Source: Bradyrhizobium centrolobii (lineage in GTDB: Bacteria > Pseudomonadota > Alphaproteobacteria > Rhizobiales > Xanthobacteraceae). Taken from it: a stretch of DNA of 49,642 nt. The stretch covers positions 58,776-108,417 of the forward strand of contig NZ_LUUB01000090.1 in NCBI RefSeq assembly GCF_001641635.1, read 5' to 3'. A program made the position numbers and the translations under genes. Of the stretch, positions 35,057-43,441 are shown piece after piece; within the stretch, counting starts at the first letter, position 1, and every line of letters begins with the position of its first letter. The notes beneath the pieces are model-generated. The model made no database searches and was not told the origin of the DNA. It was given only the letters and a program-made list of their open reading frames with translations.

Positions 35057-35851
35057 ATGTCAGCTCCCGTCTCCCAACCCGATGACGCCGCCCTGCTGCG
35101 GATCGACGGCCCGATCGCGACCATCACGCTCAACCGTCCTGCCGCGTTCAACTCGATCAACCTCGCGATTGCGCAGAAGCTCGAGCAGCTCGCAACCTAC
35201 ATCGAAGGCGCCGACGAGATCAGGGTCGTAGTGATCGAAGGCGAAGGCCGCGCCTTCTGTGCCGGCGGCGATCTGCAGACGATCGGCGCTGCGGCCGAAG
35301 CGAACACGGTGACGCCGGTCGTCGGTGAACTGCTGAAACATTATCACGCCTTCATCGAAACCATCCGGCGCATGCCAAAGCTCTCGCTGTCCAGCGTTCA
35401 CGGTTCGGCGGCTGGCGCCGGCATGGGTCTCGCCTTCGTCACCGATCTCTGCATTGCCGCCGAGGATGCCCGCTTCACGCCGGCCTATGCCAAGATCGGC
35501 GTCTCGCCGGACGGCGGCAGCACGGTCGGTATCGTCGGCACGGTTGGTTCGCGCCGCGCGCTGCAGATCTTCCTGTCCGAAGACAATTTTACCGCGCAGC
35601 AGGCCTATGAATGGGGCCTGGTCGCGAAGCTCGTTCCCGCGACCGAGCTGAAGGCTGCGACTCGGCAGCTCGCCGAGCGCCTGGCGCAGAACCCTCCGGC
35701 GGCGGTCGCCGGCACCAAGTCGCTGGTCTACCAGGCTGCGACCACGCCGGTGAAGCAGCAGCTCGACGCGGAGGAGCACAAGATCATCATGGCGATGAAC
35801 ACGGAGGAGTTTCGCGTCGCCGTGAAGAAGTTCACCAGCAAAGGCAAGTAG
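35057..35851 (+). CDS. Enoyl-CoA hydratase/isomerase (crotonase superfamily, PaaG-like)
   Basis: Protein of 264 residues. The CoA-oxyanion motifs are VVVIEGEGRAFCAGGDLQTI and SSVHGSAAGAGMGLAFVTDL. At the second catalytic position it has Asp in GVSPDGGSTVG rather than the Glu of true hydratases, a feature of PaaG-type isomerases. The start at 35057 has GGGGA 8 bases upstream; an ATG 18 bases earlier is possible, and longer readings run back into the promoter. It faces the TRAP operon tail to tail (9 bases apart). The 252-base stretch before it (34805-35056) holds a degenerate piece of palindromic repeat DNA near 34940-34980 and nothing else recognised. Confidence 0.88.
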   Translation: MSAPVSQPDDAALLRIDGPIATITLNRPAAFNSINLAIAQKLEQLATYIEGADEIRVVVIEGEGRAFCAGGDLQTIGAAAEANTVTPVVGELLKHYHAFIETIRRMPKLSLSSVHGSAAGAGMGLAFVTDLCIAAEDARFTPAYAKIGVSPDGGSTVGIVGTVGSRRALQIFLSEDNFTAQQAYEWGLVAKLVPATELKAATRQLAERLAQNPPAAVAGTKSLVYQAATTPVKQQLDAEEHKIIMAMNTEEFRVAVKKFTSKGK

Positions 35852-35860
35852 CCGCAGAAC

Positions 35861-37201
35861 TCACTGCGGACAGATATAGCCTGTGCCCGCAGGCGACTTG
35901 AAGCAGCCGACCGACTCCGGCAGCACATGCCGCGGCAGCCACAGCACCACGCTCGGGAAGTAGATCGCGAATGCGATGGTGGCGAAGAACACGACATAGA
36001 TCGGCAGGGCCGCGCGCAGCGCCTTGGCGAAGCTGATGCCGACGAATTTCGATGCCATCAGCAAAACCAGTCCGTAAGGCGGCGTGATCAGGCCGAAGGC
36101 GAGCGTCGCGATCAGCACGACGCCCATATGCACGCCATTGATGTCGCCCGCCTCCGTCAGCGCGTTGACGAGCGGCATGAAGATGATGATGGTCGGCACC
36201 GGTTCGATGAAATCGCCGACCACGGTGAAGAGCAGCACCATCAACAACATGATGAGATGCGGATCGTTGCCGGCAATTGAGGTGATCCATTCCGCGATGT
36301 AGTTCGCGCCGCGCAAATAGGCGAGCATCCAGCCGAAGGCGTTGGCAGCGCCGATCGTGATCAGCGGCAGCGAGAAGATCAGGCCGGCAAGGCAGAAGTC
36401 GTACGGGATCTTTTTGAAGTGGCCGCGATTGAGTGCGGGGATCACGACCAGGATGATCCAGGCCACGGCGACGACGCCGGCTTCCGTCGGTGTGAACCAG
36501 CCGGTGAGGATGCCGCCGAGCAGGATGACCGGGATCATCAACGGCAGCGCCGCGTCGCCGGCAGCGAACACCACCTGCCGCAACGGCGCGCGCGGCTTGC
36601 GCAGGCCCGACGGGCCGAAGAAATAGCAGTAGATCATCAGGCCGAAGCCGATCATCAGGCCCGGCACCACGCCCGCCATGAACAGGCCGGCGATCGAGAC
36701 GTTGCCGACCGCACCATAGACCACGGCCGTGATGCTCGGCGGCACCAGCGCCGCAATTGTCGAGGCGGAGGCGATGATGGCGGCGATGAAGGCGGGCTCA
36801 TAGCCCTCGCGCTTCATCGGGCCGCCCAGCGCGCGGCTCATCACGGCGACGTCAGCAGTGGTCGAACCCGACATCTCCGAGAAGAACATGCTGAAGACAA
36901 CCACGACCTGCGACAGGCCGCCCCTGATGTGCCCGACCAGCGACACCGACAGGTTCGCGATCCGCACCACCACGTTCGCCGAGCTCATGAGCTCGCCGAC
37001 GAGGAGGAAGAACGGGATCGCCAGCAGCGCTTCTGAATCGACGCCGTCAAAGATCTTCTGGATGATCGCGGCGAGCGACACGTCCGACAGGATCGCGCCG
37101 ATGAACACGCCGGCCATCAGCGAGAACGGCACGGGCACACCGAGATAGCCGAAGAACAGGAAGCAGAACGACATCAACACCAGGACAACGGGTGCGCTCA
37201 C
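35861..37201 (-). CDS. TRAP transporter large permease subunit (DctM-like)
   Basis: Inner-membrane protein of 446 residues with about 12 hydrophobic helices, the sodium-coupled transport engine of a TRAP importer. Family-typical parts include VPFSLMAGVFIGAIL, the long SMFFSEMSGSTTADVAVMSR segment and the C-terminal MELL-like tail (ITPPYGLVLLMASKFVG). The GTG start at 37201 overlaps the DctQ stop by four bases (GTGA). It is the last gene of the dehydratase-DctP-DctQ-DctM unit. Confidence 0.93.
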   Translation of the reverse strand: MSAPVVLVLMSFCFLFFGYLGVPVPFSLMAGVFIGAILSDVSLAAIIQKIFDGVDSEALLAIPFFLLVGELMSSANVVVRIANLSVSLVGHIRGGLSQVVVVFSMFFSEMSGSTTADVAVMSRALGGPMKREGYEPAFIAAIIASASTIAALVPPSITAVVYGAVGNVSIAGLFMAGVVPGLMIGFGLMIYCYFFGPSGLRKPRAPLRQVVFAAGDAALPLMIPVILLGGILTGWFTPTEAGVVAVAWIILVVIPALNRGHFKKIPYDFCLAGLIFSLPLITIGAANAFGWMLAYLRGANYIAEWITSIAGNDPHLIMLLMVLLFTVVGDFIEPVPTIIIFMPLVNALTEAGDINGVHMGVVLIATLAFGLITPPYGLVLLMASKFVGISFAKALRAALPIYVVFFATIAFAIYFPSVVLWLPRHVLPESVGCFKSPAGTGYICPQ

Positions 37202-37782
37202 GGCTGCACCCTCATCTGCGCGTCAGTCGCGGCCGCGGAATGTGCCGCATCCTCGTCCGGCGGCTCGGGATGATCAAAACCGTTGCGCAGGCCGTTGACG
37301 AGCTGTTCGATGGTGAAGAGGCCGATCAGGACGCCCGACAGCGGAATGATCGCGTAGAGCGAGGCGATCGGCGTGCCCGACGGCAGGCGGAAGCTGCCGA
37401 AGCCGCGGAGATAGTTCTGATAGCCGTACCAGATCAGGCAGAAGGCGACGCCGAGAACGACGATTCGAATAATGACTTCCACGATCAGTCGCGGCGTGCC
37501 GTGCATCGCCTCGGAGATCGCAGTGAGATAGAGGTGGTCGTTGCGCCGGGTCGCCGCCGCCGTGCCGATGAAGATCGCATAGATGAACAGCGTCGAGGTA
37601 ACTTCCTGGAGCCACAGCCAGGGATGGCCGATCGTGCGGGTGACGATGTCGGCCGTCACCGACAGCGAGAAGCCGAAGCACAACACGCCGCAGAGAAGCA
37701 TGAGCGCAAGCTCGAGCCAGTCGAGCGCGCGCCATTTGAGGTGACGCTGGCGTTCCAGGACCAGTTTGTCGGCGATGGCCAT
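37198..37782 (-). CDS. TRAP transporter small permease subunit (DctQ-like)
   Basis: Four-helix membrane protein of 194 residues. It includes LELALMLLCGVLCFGFSLSV, the W-L-WLQEV motif after HPWLW, FIYAIFIGTAAATRRNDHLYL and a final helix near residue 150. The ATG at 37782 begins just after palindromic repeat DNA; an in-frame upstream extension would be coded by that repeat and is rejected. It forms the membrane complex with DctM and follows DctP by 153 bases. Confidence 0.88.
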   Translation of the reverse strand: MAIADKLVLERQRHLKWRALDWLELALMLLCGVLCFGFSLSVTADIVTRTIGHPWLWLQEVTSTLFIYAIFIGTAAATRRNDHLYLTAISEAMHGTPRLIVEVIIRIVVLGVAFCLIWYGYQNYLRGFGSFRLPSGTPIASLYAIIPLSGVLIGLFTIEQLVNGLRNGFDHPEPPDEDAAHSAAATDAQMRVQP

Positions 37783-37791
37783 TAACTTCCC

Positions 37792-37911
37792 CGTCGTCCC
37801 GGCGAAAGCTGGGACCCATAACCCCAGGCTCGCGTGGCGAAAGCAAGCTGACAGCCGCTGTGCCATAAGCGCCGCCGCGGAGTATGGGTCCCGGCTTTCG
37901 CCGGGACGACG
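37792..37911. repeat. Palindromic repeat inserted inside the TRAP operon
   Basis: Outer arms 37792-37819 and 37884-37911 are inverted repeats matching at 27 of 28 bases (left arm begins CGTCGTCCCGGCGAAAGC). They enclose a 64-base variable centre. The element fills most of the dctP-dctQ gap, so the mRNA would carry a long stem between receptor and permease. No T-run follows. Confidence 0.88.
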
Positions 37912-37935
37912 CGTGGAAGCGGCTGCAACCGCGGC

Positions 37936-38931
37936 CTAATTGACCGACCGGATCAGGTTCTTGATCTTCTCGGCATGCGAGCCGAGCTCCTTGGCGAGCT
38001 TGTCGAGATAGGGATCGGCGATCGTCGTAAAGCTCTTCTTGTCGACGTCCTGGACCACCTTGACGCCCATCTTCTTCAGCTTCTCGGCCGCGGTCCGCTC
38101 GAGCTCGAACGCCTTCTGCGGCTCCTTGGAGGAGATCTCGTTCGCCGCCGTCAGCACCCACTGCTTCTGCTCGGCCGTCAGGCTCTGCCAGAGCTTGTCG
38201 GAGACGAACACCAGCGCGTTGTTGGCCTCGTGCTCGGTGATGTTCAGGACCGGCGCGACCTCGTAGTGTTTGTTGACGAGGTAGACGTTGATGCTGTTCT
38301 CGGCGGCGTCGACCACGCCGGTCTGCAGCGAGGTGTAGACGCTGCCGAACGGCATATGCACGGTCTGGGCGCCGTAGGCCGGGAACATGGTGTCCTCGGT
38401 CGCGGTCGCCTGCACGCGGACCTTCAACCCCTTGATGTCGCCGACATTGTGGATCTCCTTCTTGGAGTACATGTGACGGACGCCCTGCGATCCGGTCGCG
38501 ATCACATGAAGGCCCTGCGTGGTCTCGTCGATCATCGTCTTGAGGGCTTCGAACACGCGGGGATCGGCGAGCCCCTTGATCACGTGGTTCTCGTCGCGGA
38601 ACAGGAAGTGCAGCGACATCACGCCGGCCTGCGGCGAGATCGTTGCGGTGTTGGCCGAGGAGATGATCGCGAATTCGATGTCGCCCGCCTTCACGAGCTG
38701 GAGCAGTTGCGGTTCCTGCCCGAGCTGTGCGCCGGGATACTGATCGATGATCATCGTCCCCTTGCTCAATTCCTTGAGCTTGTCGGCGAAGAGGTCACCC
38801 GCGATGGAATAGCCGGTATTGCGCGGCTGGTCATAGGCGAAGCGATAATGCTTCACCTCCTGTGCCGCGGCCCCAGTGACGAACAGGACGGCGGCCAACG
38901 CCGCCAACCCACGCATGGATCGTGCAATCAT
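37936..38931 (-). CDS. TRAP transporter substrate-binding protein (DctP-like)
   Basis: Periplasmic receptor of 331 residues with signal peptide cleaved near AAAQ (residues 22-24). The DctP domain shows the conserved carboxylate-binding Arg in GDIKGLKVRVQAT and the Asn in VVDAAENSINVYL. GGGGGAAACG precedes the ATG. TRAP receptors of this type take up organic acids such as uronates, aldonates or dicarboxylates. The neighbouring dehydratase and the uronate genes further right favour a sugar acid, which is inference. Confidence 0.92.
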   Translation of the reverse strand: MIARSMRGLAALAAVLFVTGAAAQEVKHYRFAYDQPRNTGYSIAGDLFADKLKELSKGTMIIDQYPGAQLGQEPQLLQLVKAGDIEFAIISSANTATISPQAGVMSLHFLFRDENHVIKGLADPRVFEALKTMIDETTQGLHVIATGSQGVRHMYSKKEIHNVGDIKGLKVRVQATATEDTMFPAYGAQTVHMPFGSVYTSLQTGVVDAAENSINVYLVNKHYEVAPVLNITEHEANNALVFVSDKLWQSLTAEQKQWVLTAANEISSKEPQKAFELERTAAEKLKKMGVKVVQDVDKKSFTTIADPYLDKLAKELGSHAEKIKNLIRSVN

Positions 38932-38993
38932 CGTTTCCCCCTGTTTTTATCGCCCGCCGCTTTAGCGGTCTGAGCTACGTGTCGGGTGGTTGG

Positions 38994-40715
38994 TCACCCC
39001 TTCCCAGTTCCTTGCCCAGTCCTCTGCATGAAATCGAAGTCGCAGCCCTCGTCGGCCTGCAAGATGGTCTTATTGAACAGCCAGGCGTAGCCGCGCCTGG
39101 CCTCGTCCGGCGCAGCGGGCGCTTTCAACCCAGCGCGGCGCCGTTCCAGCTCGGCGGCGTCGACCAGCAACTCGATGCTGCGCTTGGCAACGTCCAGCCG
39201 GATCATGTCGCCGTTCTTCACCAGCGCCAGCGGTCCGCCGACGGCGGATTCCGGCGTGATGTGCAGCACGATGGTGCCGAACGCCGTGCCGCTCATGCGC
39301 GCGTCCGAGATGCGCACCATGTCCTTGGTGCCGCCACGCGCGAGCTTCTTCGGGATCGGCAGATATCCCGCTTCGGGCATGCCGGGCGCCCCCTTGGGGC
39401 CGGCATTGCGAAGCACCAGCACGTCATCGGCGTTCACATCGAGATCGGGATCGTCGACCCGCAGGGTCATGTCCTCGACGGATTCGAACACCACGGCGCG
39501 CCCGGTGTGCTGCAACAGCTTCGGGCTCGCAGCCGATTGCTTGATGACCGCGCCGCGCGGCGCCAGGTTGCCGTGCAGGACGGCGAGGCCGCCTTCCGGC
39601 TTGATCGGGTTGTCGCGCGAGCGGATCGCGTCCTGGCCGGGCACCTCTTCCGCATTCGCCACGACGTCGCGCACCGTCTGTCCCGTAATGGTCTTCGCGT
39701 CGAGATCAACGAGATCGCCGAGCTGCGCCAGGAGTTTCGGCACGCCGCCGGCGTGATGGAAATGCTCCATATAGTGCTCGCCGGACGGTTTCAGGTCGAC
39801 CAGCACCGGAACCTCGCGGCCGAGCTTGTCGAAGGCGTCGAGATCGAGCCGGTGCGGCGAGCGATGCGCCATCGCGGTCAGATGGATCAGGCCATTGGTC
39901 GAGCCGCCGATCGCCTGGAGCACGACCTGCGCATTTTTGAAGGAGGCCGGCGTCAGCAATTCGCTCGGCTTCGGCCCCTTGGTCTTGGCCATCTCCGCGG
40001 CGACCTTGCCGCTGGCTTCTGCGAGGCGAAAACGCTCGGCATGCGGCGCCGGAATGGTCGCGCTCATCGGCAGCGAGAGGCCGAGCGCCTCGATCATGCA
40101 GGCCATGGTCGAGGCCGTGCCCATCACCATGCAGGTGCCGACCGACGGCGCGAGACGGCCGTTCACCGCCTCGATCTCGGCATCGTCGATATCGCCGGCG
40201 CGATACTTGGCCCACAGCCTGCGGCAGTCGGTGCAGGCGCCCAGCACCTCGCCCTTGTGATGGCCGACCACCATCGGACCCACGGGAATGACGACAGTCG
40301 GCAGGTCGGCGCTGATCGCCGCCATCACCTGCGCAGGCAACGTCTTGTCGCAGCCGCCGATCACGATCACCGCGTCCATCGGCTGGGCACGGATCATCTC
40401 CTCGGTGTCCATCGCCATCAGGTTGCGCAGGTACATCGAGGTCGGATGCGCAAAGCTCTCGGCGATCGAGATGGTCGGGAACACGAACGGCATCGCGCCC
40501 GACAGCATCACGCCGCGCTTCGCGGCCTCGATGATCTGCGGCACGTTGCCGTGGCAGGGATTGTAGTCGCTATAGGTGTTGGTGATGCCGACGATGGGAC
40601 GCTCGAGCGCGTCGTCGGAATAGCCCATGGCCTTGATGAAGGCCTTGCGCAGGAACAGCGAGAAGCCGGCATCGCCATAGCTCGTCAGCCCTTTGCGCAA
40701 GCCACTCGTCATCAT
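38994..40715 (-). CDS. IlvD/Edd family dehydratase (sugar-acid or dihydroxy-acid dehydratase)
   Basis: Protein of 573 residues with the Fe-S cluster cysteines of the family at C54 (NPCHGN), C122 (GGCDKT) and C195 (GTCMVMG). It dehydrates a 2,3-dihydroxy acid to a 2-keto-3-deoxy acid. Branched-chain IlvD and sugar-acid dehydratases (arabonate, xylonate, gluconate) cannot be separated by eye. The local context of a TRAP organic-acid importer downstream and a GntR regulator upstream favours catabolism over valine/isoleucine synthesis. The start codon is ATG-ATG, and either may be used. The promoter region carries a TTATTGTCAATAA palindrome. Confidence 0.9.
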   Translation of the reverse strand: MMTSGLRKGLTSYGDAGFSLFLRKAFIKAMGYSDDALERPIVGITNTYSDYNPCHGNVPQIIEAAKRGVMLSGAMPFVFPTISIAESFAHPTSMYLRNLMAMDTEEMIRAQPMDAVIVIGGCDKTLPAQVMAAISADLPTVVIPVGPMVVGHHKGEVLGACTDCRRLWAKYRAGDIDDAEIEAVNGRLAPSVGTCMVMGTASTMACMIEALGLSLPMSATIPAPHAERFRLAEASGKVAAEMAKTKGPKPSELLTPASFKNAQVVLQAIGGSTNGLIHLTAMAHRSPHRLDLDAFDKLGREVPVLVDLKPSGEHYMEHFHHAGGVPKLLAQLGDLVDLDAKTITGQTVRDVVANAEEVPGQDAIRSRDNPIKPEGGLAVLHGNLAPRGAVIKQSAASPKLLQHTGRAVVFESVEDMTLRVDDPDLDVNADDVLVLRNAGPKGAPGMPEAGYLPIPKKLARGGTKDMVRISDARMSGTAFGTIVLHITPESAVGGPLALVKNGDMIRLDVAKRSIELLVDAAELERRRAGLKAPAAPDEARRGYAWLFNKTILQADEGCDFDFMQRTGQGTGKG

Positions 40716-40757
40716 GCCACTCCATTCCGCTCTGCCATTGTCGTACAGGCTGCCCCC

Positions 40758-40770
40758 TTATTGTCAATAA
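40758..40770. promoter_or_regulatory. Palindrome TTATTG-T-CAATAA, candidate GntR operator 1
   Basis: Symmetric 13-mer in the 171-base divergent region between the dehydratase and the regulator. Read on the minus strand it includes TTGACA (40767-40762), followed after about 16-17 bases by TACGAC, a plausible weak promoter for the dehydratase operon. Binding here would overlap the -35 box. Confidence 0.5.
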
Positions 40771-40824
40771 GATAGGCATCTGCACTGGCAATTTCAGGAG
40801 AAGACCAGCGTCGAACGCTCCAGA

Positions 40825-40835
40825 TTATTGACAAT
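40825..40835. promoter_or_regulatory. TTATTGACAAT, candidate GntR operator 2
   Basis: Inverted copy of ATTGTCAATAA at 40760-40770, 66 bases away centre to centre. It lies about 50 bases upstream of the regulator start, so the protein may control its own gene as well as the operon. The pair of sites is seen directly; regulation is inferred. Confidence 0.5.
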
Positions 40836-40886
40836 CTGCATGTTCCCTGCTCCACAGGGGCGGCTGGACCGGAGAGGCTGGAGGGA

Positions 40887-41573
40887 ATGCAGCACATTCG
40901 CACCGCTGATGCCGTGACGGTTCGGCGCGAGGACCCGGACGATATCGTCGCGCGGCTCGAGGAGGACATCATCTTCGGCCGCCTTGCGCCGGCCGCGCGC
41001 CTCACCGAGGACGCGCTGATGGCGCGCTACGGCACCTCGCGGCACTTCGTGCGCCAGGCGCTGGTCGAGGCAGAGCGGCGCGGCATCGTTCGGCGCGAGA
41101 AAAACGTCGGCGCCACCGTGCGGTTCTATTCGGCCGAGGAGGTCCGGCAGATCTACGAGGTGCGGGAAATGCTGACCCGGCAAGCCGCACTGATGATCCC
41201 CCTGCCCGCGCCGCAGAGCCTGATCGACGAGCTGACCGTGTTGCAGCGGCAATATTGCGCTAGGGCCGAGTTGCAGGATCTGCGCGGCATTCACGAGACC
41301 AACGACGCCTTTCACGTCGCGCTGTTTGCTGCCTGCGGCAATCCCTATCTGGTGCGCTCGCTCCAGGACTACATGAACCTGACGCTGCCGATGCGTGCGA
41401 AGAATCTCGCCGACCACGAGGGGCTGGCGCTGTCGAAGCGCCAGCACGAGCTGATGATTGAGCTGTTGAAGGGACGCGATAGCTGGGCCTTAGCCCAGCT
41501 CTGCGTCGATCATATGCAGTTCAGCAAGTCGGACTACCTTGCGCGGATCGCCGACGACGAGACCAGGCGCTAG
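40887..41573 (+). CDS. GntR-family transcriptional regulator (FadR/FCD type)
   Basis: Regulator of 228 residues. The winged helix-turn-helix occupies about residues 18-78 (IVARLEEDIIFGRLAPAARL, then MARYGTSRHFVRQALVEAER). The FCD ligand domain follows with metal-type His residues in IHETNDAFHVALFAACGN and the late SKRQHELMIELLKG. GGAGGGA precedes the ATG at 40887. It is divergent from the dehydratase/TRAP operon and is the likely controller; FCD regulators bind acids such as uronates, aldonates, lactate or malonate. Confidence 0.9.
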   Translation: MQHIRTADAVTVRREDPDDIVARLEEDIIFGRLAPAARLTEDALMARYGTSRHFVRQALVEAERRGIVRREKNVGATVRFYSAEEVRQIYEVREMLTRQAALMIPLPAPQSLIDELTVLQRQYCARAELQDLRGIHETNDAFHVALFAACGNPYLVRSLQDYMNLTLPMRAKNLADHEGLALSKRQHELMIELLKGRDSWALAQLCVDHMQFSKSDYLARIADDETRR

Positions 41574-41676
41574 GCAGGTCGTGTGCTCACTTGGCCGACG
41601 CCGAGGGAACACTGTGGACGGAGCAGCATACGTTTAATGCCGCTCACGGATGGGCCAAGATCGCGAAGGCACTGTT

Positions 41677-42114
41677 CTAATTGCTCGCAGGCGGCGTAGG
41701 CTTCACTGATTTTTTCGGCACGCGCTTTTTTGGTCTCGGGCCACCAGCATCGTCCCCATGGCAAGGCCAAGCATCTCTGAACGCCTCGAGAGCAAGGGTA
41801 ATCCCCGGTTCATTCAGTCGATCCGGATTGTTGTCAATGTATTGAAGAAGGATCTTGGCACTTTCCAAGATACTGCCTTGCGCGGGGGGGCATGCACGCA
41901 CCTCAGCCGGCAGGTTTGGTGCAAAGAGCATCGCGGTCTCGATCATTCCCTCGCATGAGCCGGCAGACCGGGCGTCGCCCTGATCACGAAACGATTTCTG
42001 AACAAGTAGCTCGCAAGATTTCTGCGCGTCGGTTCCTTTATCGACGATCGTGCCGCTGCCCTCCCTTCCAATGAGCAAGAGGGCTAGGCCGGCAAGAATG
42101 ATATAGACCCGCAT
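41677..42114 (-). CDS. Small exported protein with Rap1a/Tai-like domain
   Basis: Protein of 145 residues. The start at 42114 has GGGGG 6 bases upstream and gives an N-terminal hydrophobic signal segment (VYIILAGLALLLIG). The remainder shows the Rap1a/Tai pattern (SCEGMIETAML, then VRACPPAQG) with four Cys that could form two disulfides. Rap1a and Tai are periplasmic immunity proteins against amidase toxins in type VI secretion, but many solitary homologues of unknown role exist. No toxin gene is adjacent, and the C-terminal Lys-rich tail (RPKKRVPKKSVKP) is unusual. The 103-base gap to the GntR gene holds nothing recognised. Confidence 0.6.
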   Translation of the reverse strand: MRVYIILAGLALLLIGREGSGTIVDKGTDAQKSCELLVQKSFRDQGDARSAGSCEGMIETAMLFAPNLPAEVRACPPAQGSILESAKILLQYIDNNPDRLNEPGITLALEAFRDAWPCHGDDAGGPRPKKRVPKKSVKPTPPASN

Positions 42115-42182
42115 TGGTGTCCCCCGAATACCGGCGCAAAAACGGCGTCGATCAGTGCACTGGCGATCAATGCACTGATGCC

Positions 42183-42566
42183 ACAAATTTCGATCCCGCG
42201 CGTCCCTTGCGCGAGATTTTGATGGACTACAGACAGATTCTGGAGAGCGTCTATCAACCTGCCGCCTACGCGAGCCGCATTGATCGATTGATGTCAATGC
42301 TCGACCGTTCGAGGCACATCAACAACCGCCTGTCGATGACCTCGTTTTCCAGGACGAGCGCCAGAGAATGTACCATCGGGTCGTTACGGCCATTGCTCAA
42401 GCGAAACGCTTCATCTTGGCTAACCTTCCTCAACTGCGCCAAACGACTCGTCACCGGCACGCATCGCGATCGCCTTGATCGCGGGCTATGCGCAGGGTCC
42501 TCCAACCGATCGACGGCTGTTTGGCCGCTTTGGACGGTCGATATAGCGCCGCACTTTCTCGGATGA
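42183..42566 (+). pseudogene. Decayed remnant, possibly C-terminal end of a B12-binding radical SAM protein (DUF4070-like)
   Basis: The segment TNFDPARPLREILMDYRQIL and the following ESVYQPAAYASRIDRLM match the pattern of the C-terminal extension of some radical SAM proteins (TN-x-P, YR-x2-L-x2-YxPxxY). The reading frame then loses protein-like character; a plausible continuation (LIAGYAQGPP) appears in another frame near 42455-42490. No start codon with a ribosome binding site exists, and the radical SAM core is absent. It is therefore a truncated, frame-damaged fragment. The identity is a memory match and only moderately sure. Confidence 0.4.
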
Positions 42567-42651
42567 CGCCGCTCACTGAATTCGTGGAAAATAGTGGGGC
42601 CCTGTCGAGACGGCTGATCAGGAAAGCTGGATGAGCTCAATACCGAGGAAC

Positions 42652-43353
42652 CTAGCCTCGACCGGGTTCGAGGTGCACCATTTTTCGCCCCCCGTTCAGC
42701 TCCCTGAGTCGGTTTACGTATTCCTCAGGCTTTAGCAGATGGAACGGAGCGTTGAGGCCCATAAAAGTCGCTATGCGGCCGATAAAAGCAGTGCAGTTGG
42801 CCGTTGCCGCGTTCCACAGCGGCGAGGTCTCCTGCTGGTGCTTGATATAAGCAAAGACCTTCTTGGCATCGGCCTCATCCAAATAGACGCGATAGCTGGC
42901 CGTCAAATATTGCTCGTCAAGATCACCATAGGTCGCCCCTGTCTCAGAGGGCACAAACATGATGTGTCCCAAGATGTAAGGCACCTCGTCGCCGGCCGGC
43001 GCCAGACCAGCGACCTCGACCTGCTTTTCGCTCGTCTTTCCGTACCAGACGAATGCATGACCGTACGTTGATGCCGTGCGGGCACGAAAATCAACGTAGT
43101 AGGGACCTAGGGCAGCAGCTCTTCGAACTGGCTTTGCATCTGACGTGGCCGGCGGGGCACTCGGCGTAACCGCGGCCATGCTCTCCGCAGGCTTCGTCGC
43201 CGAATTAGGGAGAGCGTCCCGTTGCTGATGGTCGGCACGCGCCTCGATTGGTTGCGCGCTACTGATCCCGGCCCCCAAGCCCACAAAGGCCGCCAGCAAG
43301 GCGGCCTTTGCAAGAAGCTCCAGACCCGGACGCTTCCGAATCATTCCCGCCAT
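42652..43353 (-). CDS. Exported hypothetical protein, possible papain-like (DUF4105-like) fold
   Basis: Protein of 233 residues with an N-terminal signal segment (LLAKAALLAAFVGLGAGISSAQ), a low-complexity Pro/Ala linker (35-80) and a conserved domain beginning YYVDFRARTASTYGHAFVWYG. A His (GHAF) comes early, and a Cys late in NAATANCTAFIGRIATFMGL. A His-before-Cys order occurs in permuted NlpC/P60-type and LRAT-like folds, so this could be a hydrolase or just a structural fold. AGAGGA precedes the ATG at 43353. I do not recognise a named family. Confidence 0.6.
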   Translation of the reverse strand: MAGMIRKRPGLELLAKAALLAAFVGLGAGISSAQPIEARADHQQRDALPNSATKPAESMAAVTPSAPPATSDAKPVRRAAALGPYYVDFRARTASTYGHAFVWYGKTSEKQVEVAGLAPAGDEVPYILGHIMFVPSETGATYGDLDEQYLTASYRVYLDEADAKKVFAYIKHQQETSPLWNAATANCTAFIGRIATFMGLNAPFHLLKPEEYVNRLRELNGGRKMVHLEPGRG

Positions 43354-43441
43354 CTTCGAATCCTCTTGGATCCAAGATCCGATGCCACAGGTAGTCAGCT
43401 ACCCCAAACGAACTCCGCTGGGGTACGAACAGATATTCAGA

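Noticed and set aside
37783..37866. Upstream extension of DctQ
   Set aside because: The extra 28 residues are encoded by the palindromic repeat (typical phrase VPAFAGTTG); the ATG at 37782 starts the conserved protein.
42114..42566. A complete 150-codon plus-strand gene starting at the same base as the Rap1a-like gene
   Set aside because: No ribosome binding site, and only part of it looks like protein; treated as a pseudogene remnant.
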